From: G965279335 sp965279285
GTDB lineage: Bacteria; Pseudomonadota; Gammaproteobacteria; DSM-16500
Reading direction: 5' to 3'
NCBI GenBank assembly: GCA_965279285.1
Contig: OZ257148.1
Span: 372,001 to 436,000 of the forward strand
DNA length: 64,000 nucleotides
Positions 53,558 through 63,594 of the stretch are shown in pieces (position 1 is the first letter of the stretch; every line of letters starts with the position of its first letter). The position numbers and the translations under genes are program-made. The notes beneath the pieces were generated by a model that worked only from the letters and a program-made list of their open reading frames with translations, searched no databases and was not told where the DNA came from.

Positions 53558-56234
53558 GCTGTCCACTCTTGAGCTAGTCTCATTAGGCGCGCTCATTCTT
53601 TTTTCTGTTCTTATCTGGTCACTTGGATCCAGCATCTCCATCGCCGGTCACTATCCCTTAGCCGGTCCAGAAAAACGTTTCGGCATCATCATGGTATTAT
53701 TTTTAGGTTGGTTAATCCTATCTCTTGTTTATTCAACACCCATCCCTAACCAAAACATAACACCCGCTACCACACCGGAAACACTAAAAAAATTACAATC
53801 GTTACAAGGTCGTTTTCAAGGCGCGATCGATTTTTTAAAAAAAACCATCATTCACAAACAAGGCATGAATGTAAACTTAGCCAACCTACCTTGGTATTTA
53901 TTAATTGGCCCACAAAATTCAGGGAAAACTACATTATTAGCCAACTCTCACATTCATTTCACCTTGTCTAAACAATTTAAATCAGAAACAATAACAGCCA
54001 TTCCACCCTCTGAAGCCTGCGATTGGTGGGCAACTCGCGACCTTGTATTAGTCGACATTCCTAGCAGCTATATTTATTCACAAGAAAAACCACAAAAAAT
54101 TCCTGCACGTGGCTCTTTATCTAATATGCTTTGGTATAACTTACTTACTTTAATTTTTACGCGCAGCAAAACCGACTCATTGCGAGGAGTCGTTATTGCA
54201 CTGAATTTGCCAGAAATCATGCAGCAATCCACCGCACAACAAAAAGTATTAGTCACCAACATTCGACAACGAATTAAAGAACTATCAGATAAGTTTGGTA
54301 AACAGCTGCCCTATTATTTCATTATTACGAAATGCGACTTATTACCCGGTTTTCTTGATTTTTTTAACGATAGTAGCACTGATGAATTAGCACAACACTG
54401 GGGGCTGACGCTACCTAATTTACATATAGGCGAAAAAATCAGCGACCTTTTGACTCATCGATTTAACGCCATCATCAAGCGCTTAAACAAACAATTACTG
54501 TGGCGCTTACATAAAGAAAGAAACCCTGCAGCACGCACCCTTATTAAAGATTTTCCATTACAAATGGAACGCATTAAAGAACAGCTCATTCAATTTACAA
54601 AAGCACTTGCTTTACCTCAGCTCAATTTAAATGGAGTTTTTTTTACTAGCGCTATTCAAACAAGCAACAATGAGTCAACTCAAGCCATCACTATTAATGC
54701 TAATCAACACCATGCATTGCAAATCTTACAAACAACTGAAACGCCAAGTAAACCTTACTTTATCCGCCAACTTATATTGCAAGCTTTATTCCACAGCGGC
54801 GAACCCAATCTCACCCACACAATAGCAGCAAAACCATGGCAACGTCTAAGCGCCTACGCTGCCTCAGCATTAGCCATCCTAGGAGCAACCTTACTACTAG
54901 GCTATGACTTTAAACAAAGCCTTCAACAAACCTATGCTATTCAAAACAATTTGACACAGTACCAACTGCATTTACAGGAAAATGCGGAGCCCGGTGAACG
55001 CTTAATCAATGCCTTGCCTTTACTTAATGCTTTACAAGCAGCGAGTGAAAATTCACAAGGAAAAATATCACGTCTTGCAAATCACCTCGCTTTTTATTCA
55101 AAAAAATCAGAACAAAATGCACGAGATGTTTATCTCAAAACATTACAAACGCTAGTTTTACCCAATGTTAAAAATATTTTTGAAGCCTATCTAAGCACAG
55201 CAACTGAAAAAAACGCTGCACAAACTTATACGATATTAAAAGCTTATCTCATGCTCGCAGATAAAAAAAATCTGCAGCCTAACTTTATTCTCAGCGCAAT
55301 TAAAACCTTGGCTGTCGCTTCTTTAAATACCCAAGCCGAAGAACAGCTAATAAATCATATTCAAATTGCTGTTTCTTCAACCTCTAACACACAAGAACTC
55401 AATGAAGCTTTAATTACAACTGTTCGTCATCAACTTGCTAGCCTGCCGCCAAAAGAGCTGGCTTATCTTATTTTAAAAAACATGAATAACAATAATGCCG
55501 ATAGTCCAATTAAATTAGGAACAGACACAAAAAATGCCTCTGTTTTCATCAGCAAAGAATTAAGCAATCAAATCCCCAATATCTTTACTGCATCGGGTAT
55601 TAAAACAATTTTAGCGGGCGAAATAAGTATTGCTGCAAATGAAGCAACACGCGGTAACTGGGTAACTGGAATTATTACTACCAATCAAGATGCAAAAATA
55701 GTTGCGGAACAATTACAAGCGCAATATCTTTCTAACTACATTGATATCTGGGAAAGCCAGCTTGCAAATATTAAACTCTATACCCCAAAAAATTTAACCG
55801 AACTCAACTCTATGCTAGAATCTCTAACCAGCGATCAATCCCCTTTATTACAGATGTTACAAACTATTCATGAAAATACGGCTTTTGAAAACATCACCCA
55901 TGCCAGCCCAAAACTACAAATGCTAAACACTTTACTGACTCATGCAAACGACAATCAAGACAATTATCTCTATCAAATGTTTTTAAAATTACGCCAATTA
56001 AATACTTACGTCGGAAGAATCACCAGCTCTTCTGACCTAGGAAATGCTGCATTAGAAGCAACACAACAACACTTACAAAAAGGCGCGCGCGATCCCATCA
56101 CAAACATAAATGCTCTGGCTGAGCAAGTTCCAGAGCCGTTAAAACTATGGCTAACTACCATGTCTACACAAAGCTGGCGGTTAATTTCACAAGCTGCTGA
56201 TCAAAAAGCCGTGAAACCTATTTTCACCACTTAA
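53538..56234 (+). CDS. icmF: Dot/Icm type IVB secretion protein IcmF
   Basis: 898 residues, much shorter than the T6SS TssM (1116). Two N-terminal membrane segments (about 12-32 and 48-66) precede an intact Walker A, GPQNSGKTT (124-132). A third membrane helix lies near residue 440. IcmF works with DotU to stabilise the DotC/D/F/G/H core. ATG 53538 is preferred over a TTG at 53520. It shares the position next to icmB known from Legionella region II, although here it faces icmB across an inserted gene. Confidence 0.9.
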   Translation: MKQLTHKLSTLELVSLGALILFSVLIWSLGSSISIAGHYPLAGPEKRFGIIMVLFLGWLILSLVYSTPIPNQNITPATTPETLKKLQSLQGRFQGAIDFLKKTIIHKQGMNVNLANLPWYLLIGPQNSGKTTLLANSHIHFTLSKQFKSETITAIPPSEACDWWATRDLVLVDIPSSYIYSQEKPQKIPARGSLSNMLWYNLLTLIFTRSKTDSLRGVVIALNLPEIMQQSTAQQKVLVTNIRQRIKELSDKFGKQLPYYFIITKCDLLPGFLDFFNDSSTDELAQHWGLTLPNLHIGEKISDLLTHRFNAIIKRLNKQLLWRLHKERNPAARTLIKDFPLQMERIKEQLIQFTKALALPQLNLNGVFFTSAIQTSNNESTQAITINANQHHALQILQTTETPSKPYFIRQLILQALFHSGEPNLTHTIAAKPWQRLSAYAASALAILGATLLLGYDFKQSLQQTYAIQNNLTQYQLHLQENAEPGERLINALPLLNALQAASENSQGKISRLANHLAFYSKKSEQNARDVYLKTLQTLVLPNVKNIFEAYLSTATEKNAAQTYTILKAYLMLADKKNLQPNFILSAIKTLAVASLNTQAEEQLINHIQIAVSSTSNTQELNEALITTVRHQLASLPPKELAYLILKNMNNNNADSPIKLGTDTKNASVFISKELSNQIPNIFTASGIKTILAGEISIAANEATRGNWVTGIITTNQDAKIVAEQLQAQYLSNYIDIWESQLANIKLYTPKNLTELNSMLESLTSDQSPLLQMLQTIHENTAFENITHASPKLQMLNTLLTHANDNQDNYLYQMFLKLRQLNTYVGRITSSSDLGNAALEATQQHLQKGARDPITNINALAEQVPEPLKLWLTTMSTQSWRLISQAADQKAVKPIFTT

Positions 56235-56287
56235 CTTAGCACAACTATAATTACCAGAAACTTTATTACAAAAGAACGAGAAAAAAT

Positions 56288-58834
56288 ATGCATGTGAGAC
56301 AAAAAAAACAAGATTGGGAGCAGAGCGCTTTTATTGCAACTCACTACCTTCCGGTTAAGCTACACTATTTTTCTGGTACGCTACTAACACCTTTTGGCCA
56401 TGTTGCGATTCAACTCGGCGATTGCTATATAAGCTATGAAGCTGGAGCAGTGGTTGATATATTTAAAGCAGATAAGACCTTACGCAGACACAGCGCATTT
56501 TATGGTGATCATCATGAAATTACTCTTTCCCACCCAATAAATAATCCTCTTGGCTTATTAAGGGAATGGAAAAAAGATAAAAACTGGGACCCGCAAAACT
56601 ACAACTTAATTAAGCATAATTGCGCACACGCTGTTATATATATTGCAATCAAATTAGGATTACTAGACAAATCTTTTGAAAATCATCAAACACAACCAGG
56701 CCTAAGACCTTATGCTGTCACAAAAATTTTAATCGAACAAACCCAAAAACAACTGATCAGCAAAAGAGAAGATATTCTGTTAGAGCCATCAACAAGCATT
56801 AAAACAAAAATCAGCGAACAAATCGATAATAAAGTTGCAGCTTTGCAAATTGATATATCTTTGCAAGAAATTGCCTTAATTCCATCTTCAACTGAAGCAA
56901 ATCGACTCAAAATAATAAAACTCATTGCGCTTAAAAGATCAATTCCTCACTTACCACTTAAAACCCTTATAGATGAAGCTTCATCATTAATGACTGATGC
57001 CTCATTTTCCGTGACTGATCTTAAAATGGAAAATAGTCGCTATGCTGATGAAGCAAAAGAGCAACAAGAAAGCTTAAGTTATATTACTTATCACCTTGCC
57101 TATCAAGATACAATCTTAACTAAGATATCGCCATTATTAAAAGAAAACAAAGCGTTTATATACGCGCTTTATTTGTTTTTTATCGACATTCTGCAACAAA
57201 AAGACTTTCATAATTTCAACAAAGAAACTGAATATGCTCTGGCTTGTCAATTCATAGAAAGCGCGGAAACGATAGAAAAAGCCATGGACGAACACGAAAA
57301 TAAAACTCATATCAACAATATAAAAATAAATTTTGATAATGTAATTAAAAAGATTATTTCAAATCCCACTCATCTTGAGCACCATCTTCCTGAGCTAACG
57401 ATTTATAAAGATCAACTAACTTCTATAGTTTATCGTGGAACTAGAAGAATGTCCGTACCTAGCCTTACACAAATAACATCTTATTCAGAAGAAAAAAGTA
57501 TGCCGCCCCCAACTGGCGCCACTACAATCGACAAAAAAAGCAACGACAACAAGCCATTCACCACTAAAAACAACTTTATGACTTCCGCACATCTTGACTG
57601 GCTAAATTACCACATAGCTAATATTTATTTTTGGCATGAATTCATTGGAAAAAAAGCTGACGTAGAAACTTTGCAAAAAATGTTAATCGCTTTATATCAG
57701 CAATCTTTTTTAATGCAGAAAACAATGGTAGCAACAATCTTCAGAGACACAAAATCTTCTCTGTTCGAAAAAACATGGAACGCCGCCAAAAAAAGTAATC
57801 CCACTCTCATCGACACATTAAATACTGACACTCAACATACTCTTTTTATTCGTGAAATTGGCTTTTTACTAGCCAAAACTAATGAATTTCTTGGTATTGA
57901 TAATAAAAAATTAAAATCTTTAATTCTCCCCTATGCTGTTACCTTGCCACATCAAGATCATGAAAAAAATAAATATATTTTTAATTACTTAAAGAAACAA
58001 ATTCAGCTATTCCCCAAATCCAATAAAATTGTTTTACACTTGCAAGATAACTTTCAACAGCTTGATTATTTAACTGCAAAAAGCATCATTAATTACACCA
58101 CCGCTCTCAATGAAATTTGCAATGAAATCAATCACGCCATTATGATACTAGATCTTGGATTATTTAAAACAGAACTGATAGGCATGATAAAAATAGCAAA
58201 AAACCCGAGCTTACCCCAAGTAATGCCCGCGAATAATATTACCTCAAGAGATGATAGCTCTCTTATCAAGCTGCAAAAAAACGATGATACTTTTGATGAA
58301 TTCCCTGATACACCAACACTCTCATTTTTTGAATTGCGCGCAAGAGCCATCATAAAATATGATTTAAAAAATATTCTCTCTTACCTAGCTATAAATAAAA
58401 TTGACCAACTTAGACAATTAATTCAATCTATCCGAGATCGTTATACTCAAAAAATTTTATTGCCCATCGAAAAATATATACTAGACATCGTGTCTGATAT
58501 TGAGAAACATTTTCTCGACCTGCTAACATGTTGCTCGCTCAATAATTATGATATGGATGAAAATAGCTTTCTTAAGCTTTTATGTGAAAAAATGCAGGAA
58601 AAGCTGCTAAAAGAAAAACAAGCACTTACTGAAAAAAAATCTGCAACCCTCTCTGCCTTATTACAATCAGTTCATGATAGCATCAAGCAATCACCTACTA
58701 TTCAATTAACAATTGAACCCTCTCTTATGCTTTTTAACTCAACTAGCATTGTTGATAGCAAGCATAACGGCTCAACGATTTCAACAGGCAATAAAGCAAC
58801 AACTACTTTGACAAACTCTTTACATCAGGATTAA
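56288..58834 (+). CDS. Candidate Dot/Icm effector with permuted-papain-like N-terminal domain
   Basis: 848 residues, no signal peptide or membrane helix. The N-terminus has the motif order of permuted papain-fold peptidases (PPPDE/LRAT-like). First comes TPFGHVAIQLGDCYISYEAG with His38, then after a polar spacer YNLIKHNCAHAVIYIAI with Cys112. The remaining 700 residues are helical and charged, with coiled-coil-like stretches, and match nothing I recognise. It sits between icmF and icmB, and its last 32 nt overlap the icmB end on the other strand. A Dot/Icm-delivered cysteine protease, acyltransferase or deubiquitinase-like effector is plausible. Function is inference. Confidence 0.6.
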   Translation: MHVRQKKQDWEQSAFIATHYLPVKLHYFSGTLLTPFGHVAIQLGDCYISYEAGAVVDIFKADKTLRRHSAFYGDHHEITLSHPINNPLGLLREWKKDKNWDPQNYNLIKHNCAHAVIYIAIKLGLLDKSFENHQTQPGLRPYAVTKILIEQTQKQLISKREDILLEPSTSIKTKISEQIDNKVAALQIDISLQEIALIPSSTEANRLKIIKLIALKRSIPHLPLKTLIDEASSLMTDASFSVTDLKMENSRYADEAKEQQESLSYITYHLAYQDTILTKISPLLKENKAFIYALYLFFIDILQQKDFHNFNKETEYALACQFIESAETIEKAMDEHENKTHINNIKINFDNVIKKIISNPTHLEHHLPELTIYKDQLTSIVYRGTRRMSVPSLTQITSYSEEKSMPPPTGATTIDKKSNDNKPFTTKNNFMTSAHLDWLNYHIANIYFWHEFIGKKADVETLQKMLIALYQQSFLMQKTMVATIFRDTKSSLFEKTWNAAKKSNPTLIDTLNTDTQHTLFIREIGFLLAKTNEFLGIDNKKLKSLILPYAVTLPHQDHEKNKYIFNYLKKQIQLFPKSNKIVLHLQDNFQQLDYLTAKSIINYTTALNEICNEINHAIMILDLGLFKTELIGMIKIAKNPSLPQVMPANNITSRDDSSLIKLQKNDDTFDEFPDTPTLSFFELRARAIIKYDLKNILSYLAINKIDQLRQLIQSIRDRYTQKILLPIEKYILDIVSDIEKHFLDLLTCCSLNNYDMDENSFLKLLCEKMQEKLLKEKQALTEKKSATLSALLQSVHDSIKQSPTIQLTIEPSLMLFNSTSIVDSKHNGSTISTGNKATTTLTNSLHQD

Positions 58835-61823
58835 TTGCGTATGCTTGCAAAATCTCCTCGACCAATTGATCAGCAATACTCAAAGGATTAGCTTCTTCTA
58901 TCATGCCTTGCACTTCTTTTATTTTCTCTAGCCGCGACTCAACCAATGCCTTTAATGAACCCGAAGGAAATATATTTGCAAGCACGCGTCTTGCTTCTGC
59001 TGGTCCAATTTTTTGATATAACTTATTTCGCACACGTGCATCTTCTGCTGTCGTACTAAAAGCCCATAACTCAACCGGACCTAATGTACTCGTTAGCAAC
59101 TGCGTATTCATCCCAGCTTTTGTCGCAAACTGCGCTAAAAAAGTAGCACCGCCCTCTCGCGGACCATGCACTCGAGTCTTCAGTGCCACACGTGCTGTTT
59201 CTGACAAACCAAAAATTTCTGTTGAGCGTTTTATGGATTGCTCAGGACCGGCATCCATAATAAAAATCGATGTTGCAAATTCAACCATGACCGGATCAAA
59301 ATCATCTAATGATTGTGAAATTAGCGCAATTTGAACATTCCACTTTCGTCCTTCACGCATATCTAAAATAACTTGTTCTCGCACTGCCCGTGCTTTTGAC
59401 GTTCGATGAAATTCATCATAAACCAAACGTTTAGGGTCTTCACGAATTTCTGAAATGCGAGCTCGATGATAATCGCGATAAGCTTCAGTGAAATCATTCA
59501 GCATATCTTCTGTTAAATAATAACTACGACCTAACACATAACGCGCTAACATATACATGACTGCTGTTTGACGCTCTGCTGCATCGCCACCACTTTTTGC
59601 AACTTCATCCAAATCTAATGACACCACACGCGCATCACCAATATCAAATTTTGTTACACTAGATAAAATCGGATACTCTCTCACCGCACCTGATATCATT
59701 CGACTAAATGCTTGAATCAAAGGCTCGCCCGTTGGCGCTTTCACTTGTCCATAGAGATCTTCAACAACTTGAGTACGAACAATAGCTGCAGCATCCGCTA
59801 ATAATGGCATAGCATAACGTTGCGCAAGCAATGCTTCATGTTGGAAACCCGCTAAAAACAAGGCATCTGTTATTTCCCACCATGTAGTACGTTCATCCAT
59901 AACAAAACCAATTTCACCTAATATATCGTCAACTAACGGTTCAATATCTTTGGTATACGGATGTGGTTTTGCATCATCGGCTAAATACTTATAAAGCTCA
60001 TCTATTACCAACCCAGCCATATCTGAGATACCATCATAAGGCCGCTCAGCTCCTAATGGCGTTGATAATAATGTAATAAAATTAACTAAAAAACCGCGTT
60101 CTTGCGCTGTAGGATAACGACTACCTAGCTGAGTATCAAAAGGGTTAATTGAATAATCTGGTGTCATGCGCAAACGATGATAAGCAACTAAATGTCGATG
60201 TTGCGCAGGCAATGCTTCTTTTAATAAGGAAATTAATCCACTACTTGAAGGCCCAATATCAACGATAGCAATTCGCGGCAATCGCTGTATTCCACCAGAT
60301 AAACAAAGCGCTAAATTCATTGAGTTAGAAAGCACCGACTTACCCGAACCAGGGCGAGCATACATTAAATCAATCCATGTTGTTTGCTGTGACGAACCCG
60401 GCTGATAAGGCCATGGTTTACCATCGGGAGACCTCAACAACACTGCACCATGCCGCCAAGCAGAGGCAGGGCGAGTAAATGGCAACATATAAACTACATC
60501 AGACAATGGAGCTACAGATGGTGTTGCAACACTTGAGGCATTAAACCCTAAAATACTGGATGCAACCCCAGCAAATACGTCACCACAAACTTCTGACACT
60601 TCACATGAACCCCAGCCTTGTACTGCTTTAGATAGTTCTGCTACTCGAGTACGTAAGAGACGAATATTATCTTCTGGCGCCCACGTTGCCAAACTAACTT
60701 GTAACTTTACTACGGCATCATCGCTATTCACTTCAATATCTTGCAATAATCGCGTTGCATCATTAACTAAACCATTATGCGCAGCAGTCCAGCTTAATAT
60801 AGCTGCCATGAGTGACTTAAATTTAAGTGTTTCATAGCCACCAGCCTCAATTAAAAATGAAATTCGCCATGGCACCTGGGTTGGCAATGTGCGCGAAAAT
60901 AAGCTCATAAACGGTTTTATTTCTTGCGGAAACAAATCAATAAATAATGGCGTATAAACTCGATCACCCGCTCGCAACGTCCGTAAATCAACATTCTCAG
61001 CATCTCGAGGAAAAATTTGTCGCGCTAAAGGGGGATACATTAGCCCCGAAATTTCGTGCCCCATGCTGTGAACTTCTCGGATTGGAACTTTATCGCCTGG
61101 CAAAACGGCTCGCCAATCTTTTGCAGTAAACTCAGGGTCTGCTGAATAACGCATAGCATATACCGCATCATGGACTTCTAATAACTGTACCGATACACTG
61201 AGGCCAGTTAAATCTGTGACTAATGATCGGACAAAGGAAGAATGAGCTTCACGCAAATCCGGCACAGAAGCAATTAAGTTTTGACCATTAAAAAATGGAG
61301 TGACCTTGCCATCACGAATAAATTTTAATTTATCTTTAACAGCTCGTTGCTGCTGCTCACCCGTTAAAGAATAAGGCCTGGTCCATAAAACAAAATATAA
61401 TTCTTCATGCGCACAAAACTTAGAAATATAATCAATACGCTCATTAAATAAATCTTCTAAATTAAGTTGCAAACGTTTTGCGGTTGCTTTTGCAGGAGAT
61501 AAAATATCTTCGATATCAGGTTTTACTGCACCTTTATCGTAACAAAAATAAACTTGAACAACATGCCCAGCTCTTTTTAATGTTGCACGCAAACTTTGCG
61601 TTAGCCCATTGTGAATGGATTCAAATTCTTCCGTACCAATCAGTTTAGTAACACCATGGACTCGAATAACAGAAACTAATGAACCATCACGCGCAACAAT
61701 GGTATTAGTATCCTCTGCGGTTTCCAGATCACAGTATGATTCCGTTGTTTGTTTAAGCTCGGTACTAAACCAGGCTAAAACTGAATCGATACCTTCTAAT
61801 AAAGGGTCCATGAAACTGCGCAT
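58803..61823 (-). CDS. icmB: Dot/Icm type IVB secretion ATPase DotO (IcmB)
   Basis: 1006 residues, full length for DotO, the VirB4-like ATPase that docks at the cytoplasmic side of the Dot/Icm channel. The Walker A region ARPGSGKSVLSNSMNLALC lies near residues 487-505. The Walker B-like RLVYDEFHRT is near residue 800, with ALISQSLDDFDPVMVEFATS after it. GPREGGATFLAQF is another family block. It is the last gene of the leftward icm operon, 36 nt after icmJ, and converges on the candidate effector gene with a 32-nt tail overlap. Confidence 0.96.
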   Translation of the reverse strand: MRSFMDPLLEGIDSVLAWFSTELKQTTESYCDLETAEDTNTIVARDGSLVSVIRVHGVTKLIGTEEFESIHNGLTQSLRATLKRAGHVVQVYFCYDKGAVKPDIEDILSPAKATAKRLQLNLEDLFNERIDYISKFCAHEELYFVLWTRPYSLTGEQQQRAVKDKLKFIRDGKVTPFFNGQNLIASVPDLREAHSSFVRSLVTDLTGLSVSVQLLEVHDAVYAMRYSADPEFTAKDWRAVLPGDKVPIREVHSMGHEISGLMYPPLARQIFPRDAENVDLRTLRAGDRVYTPLFIDLFPQEIKPFMSLFSRTLPTQVPWRISFLIEAGGYETLKFKSLMAAILSWTAAHNGLVNDATRLLQDIEVNSDDAVVKLQVSLATWAPEDNIRLLRTRVAELSKAVQGWGSCEVSEVCGDVFAGVASSILGFNASSVATPSVAPLSDVVYMLPFTRPASAWRHGAVLLRSPDGKPWPYQPGSSQQTTWIDLMYARPGSGKSVLSNSMNLALCLSGGIQRLPRIAIVDIGPSSSGLISLLKEALPAQHRHLVAYHRLRMTPDYSINPFDTQLGSRYPTAQERGFLVNFITLLSTPLGAERPYDGISDMAGLVIDELYKYLADDAKPHPYTKDIEPLVDDILGEIGFVMDERTTWWEITDALFLAGFQHEALLAQRYAMPLLADAAAIVRTQVVEDLYGQVKAPTGEPLIQAFSRMISGAVREYPILSSVTKFDIGDARVVSLDLDEVAKSGGDAAERQTAVMYMLARYVLGRSYYLTEDMLNDFTEAYRDYHRARISEIREDPKRLVYDEFHRTSKARAVREQVILDMREGRKWNVQIALISQSLDDFDPVMVEFATSIFIMDAGPEQSIKRSTEIFGLSETARVALKTRVHGPREGGATFLAQFATKAGMNTQLLTSTLGPVELWAFSTTAEDARVRNKLYQKIGPAEARRVLANIFPSGSLKALVESRLEKIKEVQGMIEEANPLSIADQLVEEILQAYAINPDVKSLSK

Positions 61824-61859
61824 AGTCTTTCCTTTTATGGTCTGTTTGCTGATCTGGTG

Positions 61860-62483
61860 TTAGCGTTGCTGCTCCTCTGCTGCTAACTCTTCTAATGCTG
61901 CTTTTGCCCATGCATCGAGCTGCACTTTAAATTTTGTATACGCTGGCAACAACCGTAAATCTTTCAATATATCAATATACTTATCTGGGTTATTTTGTTG
62001 ATACTCTAAAATGAGCTGACCAAAAACAGTGGGATTACTCGTCCCTGATCCAAATTTATTTTCGATCGGTTGACTACGAAACTTAAAGCTACGATAAATT
62101 GCTTGAGCACTATCCTGATAACCTGTGCCGTTACCCATTGCACAAAACAATACATGACAAAAACTATTTAAATCAGCCTGGCTCATTTCAGGTAAATAAA
62201 TTAACTGGCCACCGCCAACATCATCCAAGCCCGATGATTCAATAAATAAACATTGAGAACAAAAACAGCAAGCAGTGATTAAATTATTTAATTTATTATA
62301 ATTGTAATCACCATCGAGATTAACAACTTCTTGATATTCTTTTGCCTGAAAACCACAATACTGGCAAATATATCCATCGCGCTCATAGATTCTTTTAGCA
62401 ATTGGCTGAAAAGCCTTATCCTCACGGCGTCTTGAGAAAAGACGCCATCCATTGAGATTAACTGCTAGCGGTAACTCATACAT
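61860..62483 (-). CDS. icmJ: Dot/Icm type IVB secretion protein DotN (IcmJ)
   Basis: 207 residues. It is a component of the type IV coupling complex with DotL, DotM, IcmS and IcmW. Its HNH-endonuclease-like zinc fold is visible as RDGYICQYCGFQAK (Cys40, Cys43) and ITACCFCSQCLF (Cys72-Cys78). The N-terminal LAVNLNGWRLFSRRREDKAF is family-typical. It lies 12 nt downstream of icmD and upstream of icmB, in the canonical order. Confidence 0.94.
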   Translation of the reverse strand: MYELPLAVNLNGWRLFSRRREDKAFQPIAKRIYERDGYICQYCGFQAKEYQEVVNLDGDYNYNKLNNLITACCFCSQCLFIESSGLDDVGGGQLIYLPEMSQADLNSFCHVLFCAMGNGTGYQDSAQAIYRSFKFRSQPIENKFGSGTSNPTVFGQLILEYQQNNPDKYIDILKDLRLLPAYTKFKVQLDAWAKAALEELAAEEQQR

Positions 62484-62495
62484 ATTTTTTAAAAA

Positions 62496-62894
62496 TTATG
62501 TAGTTGAAATAGTAGTGATACCTGAAACACCCGCGACAGCGCCACCGCCAGAATACAAAGTTGTACCAACTGATTTAAATACGGATGGAATAAACATTAA
62601 TGCTGCAGCAACGAACAATAATGCAATAGGCTGGCTAAGCTGTACTTGTTGTGGGTTATCTTTATGTGCTTTGAATTTAACAACTGCGCCCACACCAAAA
62701 CCTAATCCTGCAATATAAGAGCCTGCTGTAATTAGCTGCGCAATTGCAGCAAAGTTTTTTTGCACTGAGCTTGCAACCTTACCTATACCCACTCCACCTG
62801 ATCCAGCTGCAGCATGAGCCAACGTACCTAAACATAAAAAAAACGCAGACAATCCAACAAACTTTAAAACTTTTTTTGTTTTGACGCTCAACAT
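62496..62894 (-). CDS. icmD: Dot/Icm type IVB secretion protein DotP (IcmD)
   Basis: 132 residues, a small inner-membrane protein. The N-terminal hydrophobic segment (FVGLSAFFLCLGTLAHAAAG) looks like a signal anchor or peptide. Two further hydrophobic segments (LITAGSYIAGLGFGVGAVV and PIALLFVAAALMFIPSVF) are separated by KAHKDNPQQVQLSQ, which is typical of IcmD. It sits between icmC and icmJ. AGGAGGATTTTT precedes the ATG. Confidence 0.92.
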   Translation of the reverse strand: MLSVKTKKVLKFVGLSAFFLCLGTLAHAAAGSGGVGIGKVASSVQKNFAAIAQLITAGSYIAGLGFGVGAVVKFKAHKDNPQQVQLSQPIALLFVAAALMFIPSVFKSVGTTLYSGGGAVAGVSGITTISTT

Positions 62895-62919
62895 AAAAAT
62901 CCTCCTTGTTAATTACCCT

Positions 62920-63591
62920 CTAACTAATACTACTAAAAAGACCACCTAAGCCTAAAGTATTTTCTACCATTGTTACAGTATCATACATGTTAATACACAA
63001 TATTCCACCTATAATATGCGTCATTCCTCGCCAAAAAACTGGCTGGCCATGTCCACCTATTTGCGCCAGAATAATCAGGCCACGAATAAATGCGATAACA
63101 CCAATCAACTGTAATATGGTAAAACTATTATTAATCACGACTTGCCACGCTGATGCGCTACCTGCGTTCGCTATATACGCGGTAGGATAAGGAACCTCCC
63201 ACAAAGTCGCTATCCCTGTTTGAACTGCAGAGGGTAAATAAATCAAAAAACCGCCAATAATCAAGCGTACCAACGGTTTTTTAAATCCATGCTCTTGAGA
63301 CATCATCGTCCGTGATTCACCGACTCGTCTAAGCTCTATTATCCCTTCGACCACAAAAAATAACCCCGCAATATAAGCAAATGCTGTTACCATTTGCATA
63401 ACAGCAGGAATATTCAATGAGAGATTAGTTAAAGCATCAGAGAGCGTAGGAATATTAAGACCTGAGCCACTACCACTATTAGCCGCATAAACAACATTGG
63501 CATAACATAAACTAACAAATAATCCCAACTGGGTTATTGTTTTAAAAAATATTGCGCGAGTAAAATGACTAGCCCTGTAAAACAAATTCAT
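62920..63591 (-). CDS. icmC: Dot/Icm type IVB secretion protein DotE (IcmC)
   Basis: 223 residues, with an N-terminal hydrophobic signal-like segment and about three further membrane helices. The IcmC/IcmV-type pattern is LNIPAVMQMVTAFAYIAGLF, then EHGFKKPLVRLIIGGFLIYL and GVIAFIRGLIILAQIGGHGQ. IcmC, IcmD and IcmV are related small membrane proteins, so the name rests on position between icmG and icmD. It follows dotF by 3 nt. Confidence 0.9.
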   Translation of the reverse strand: MNLFYRASHFTRAIFFKTITQLGLFVSLCYANVVYAANSGSGSGLNIPTLSDALTNLSLNIPAVMQMVTAFAYIAGLFFVVEGIIELRRVGESRTMMSQEHGFKKPLVRLIIGGFLIYLPSAVQTGIATLWEVPYPTAYIANAGSASAWQVVINNSFTILQLIGVIAFIRGLIILAQIGGHGQPVFWRGMTHIIGGILCINMYDTVTMVENTLGLGGLFSSIS

Positions 63592-63594
63592 CGC

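Noticed and set aside
56288..58834. TphA-like transporter, expected between icmB and icmF in Legionella
   Set aside because: The protein has no transmembrane helices and shows none of the features of a major-facilitator transporter.
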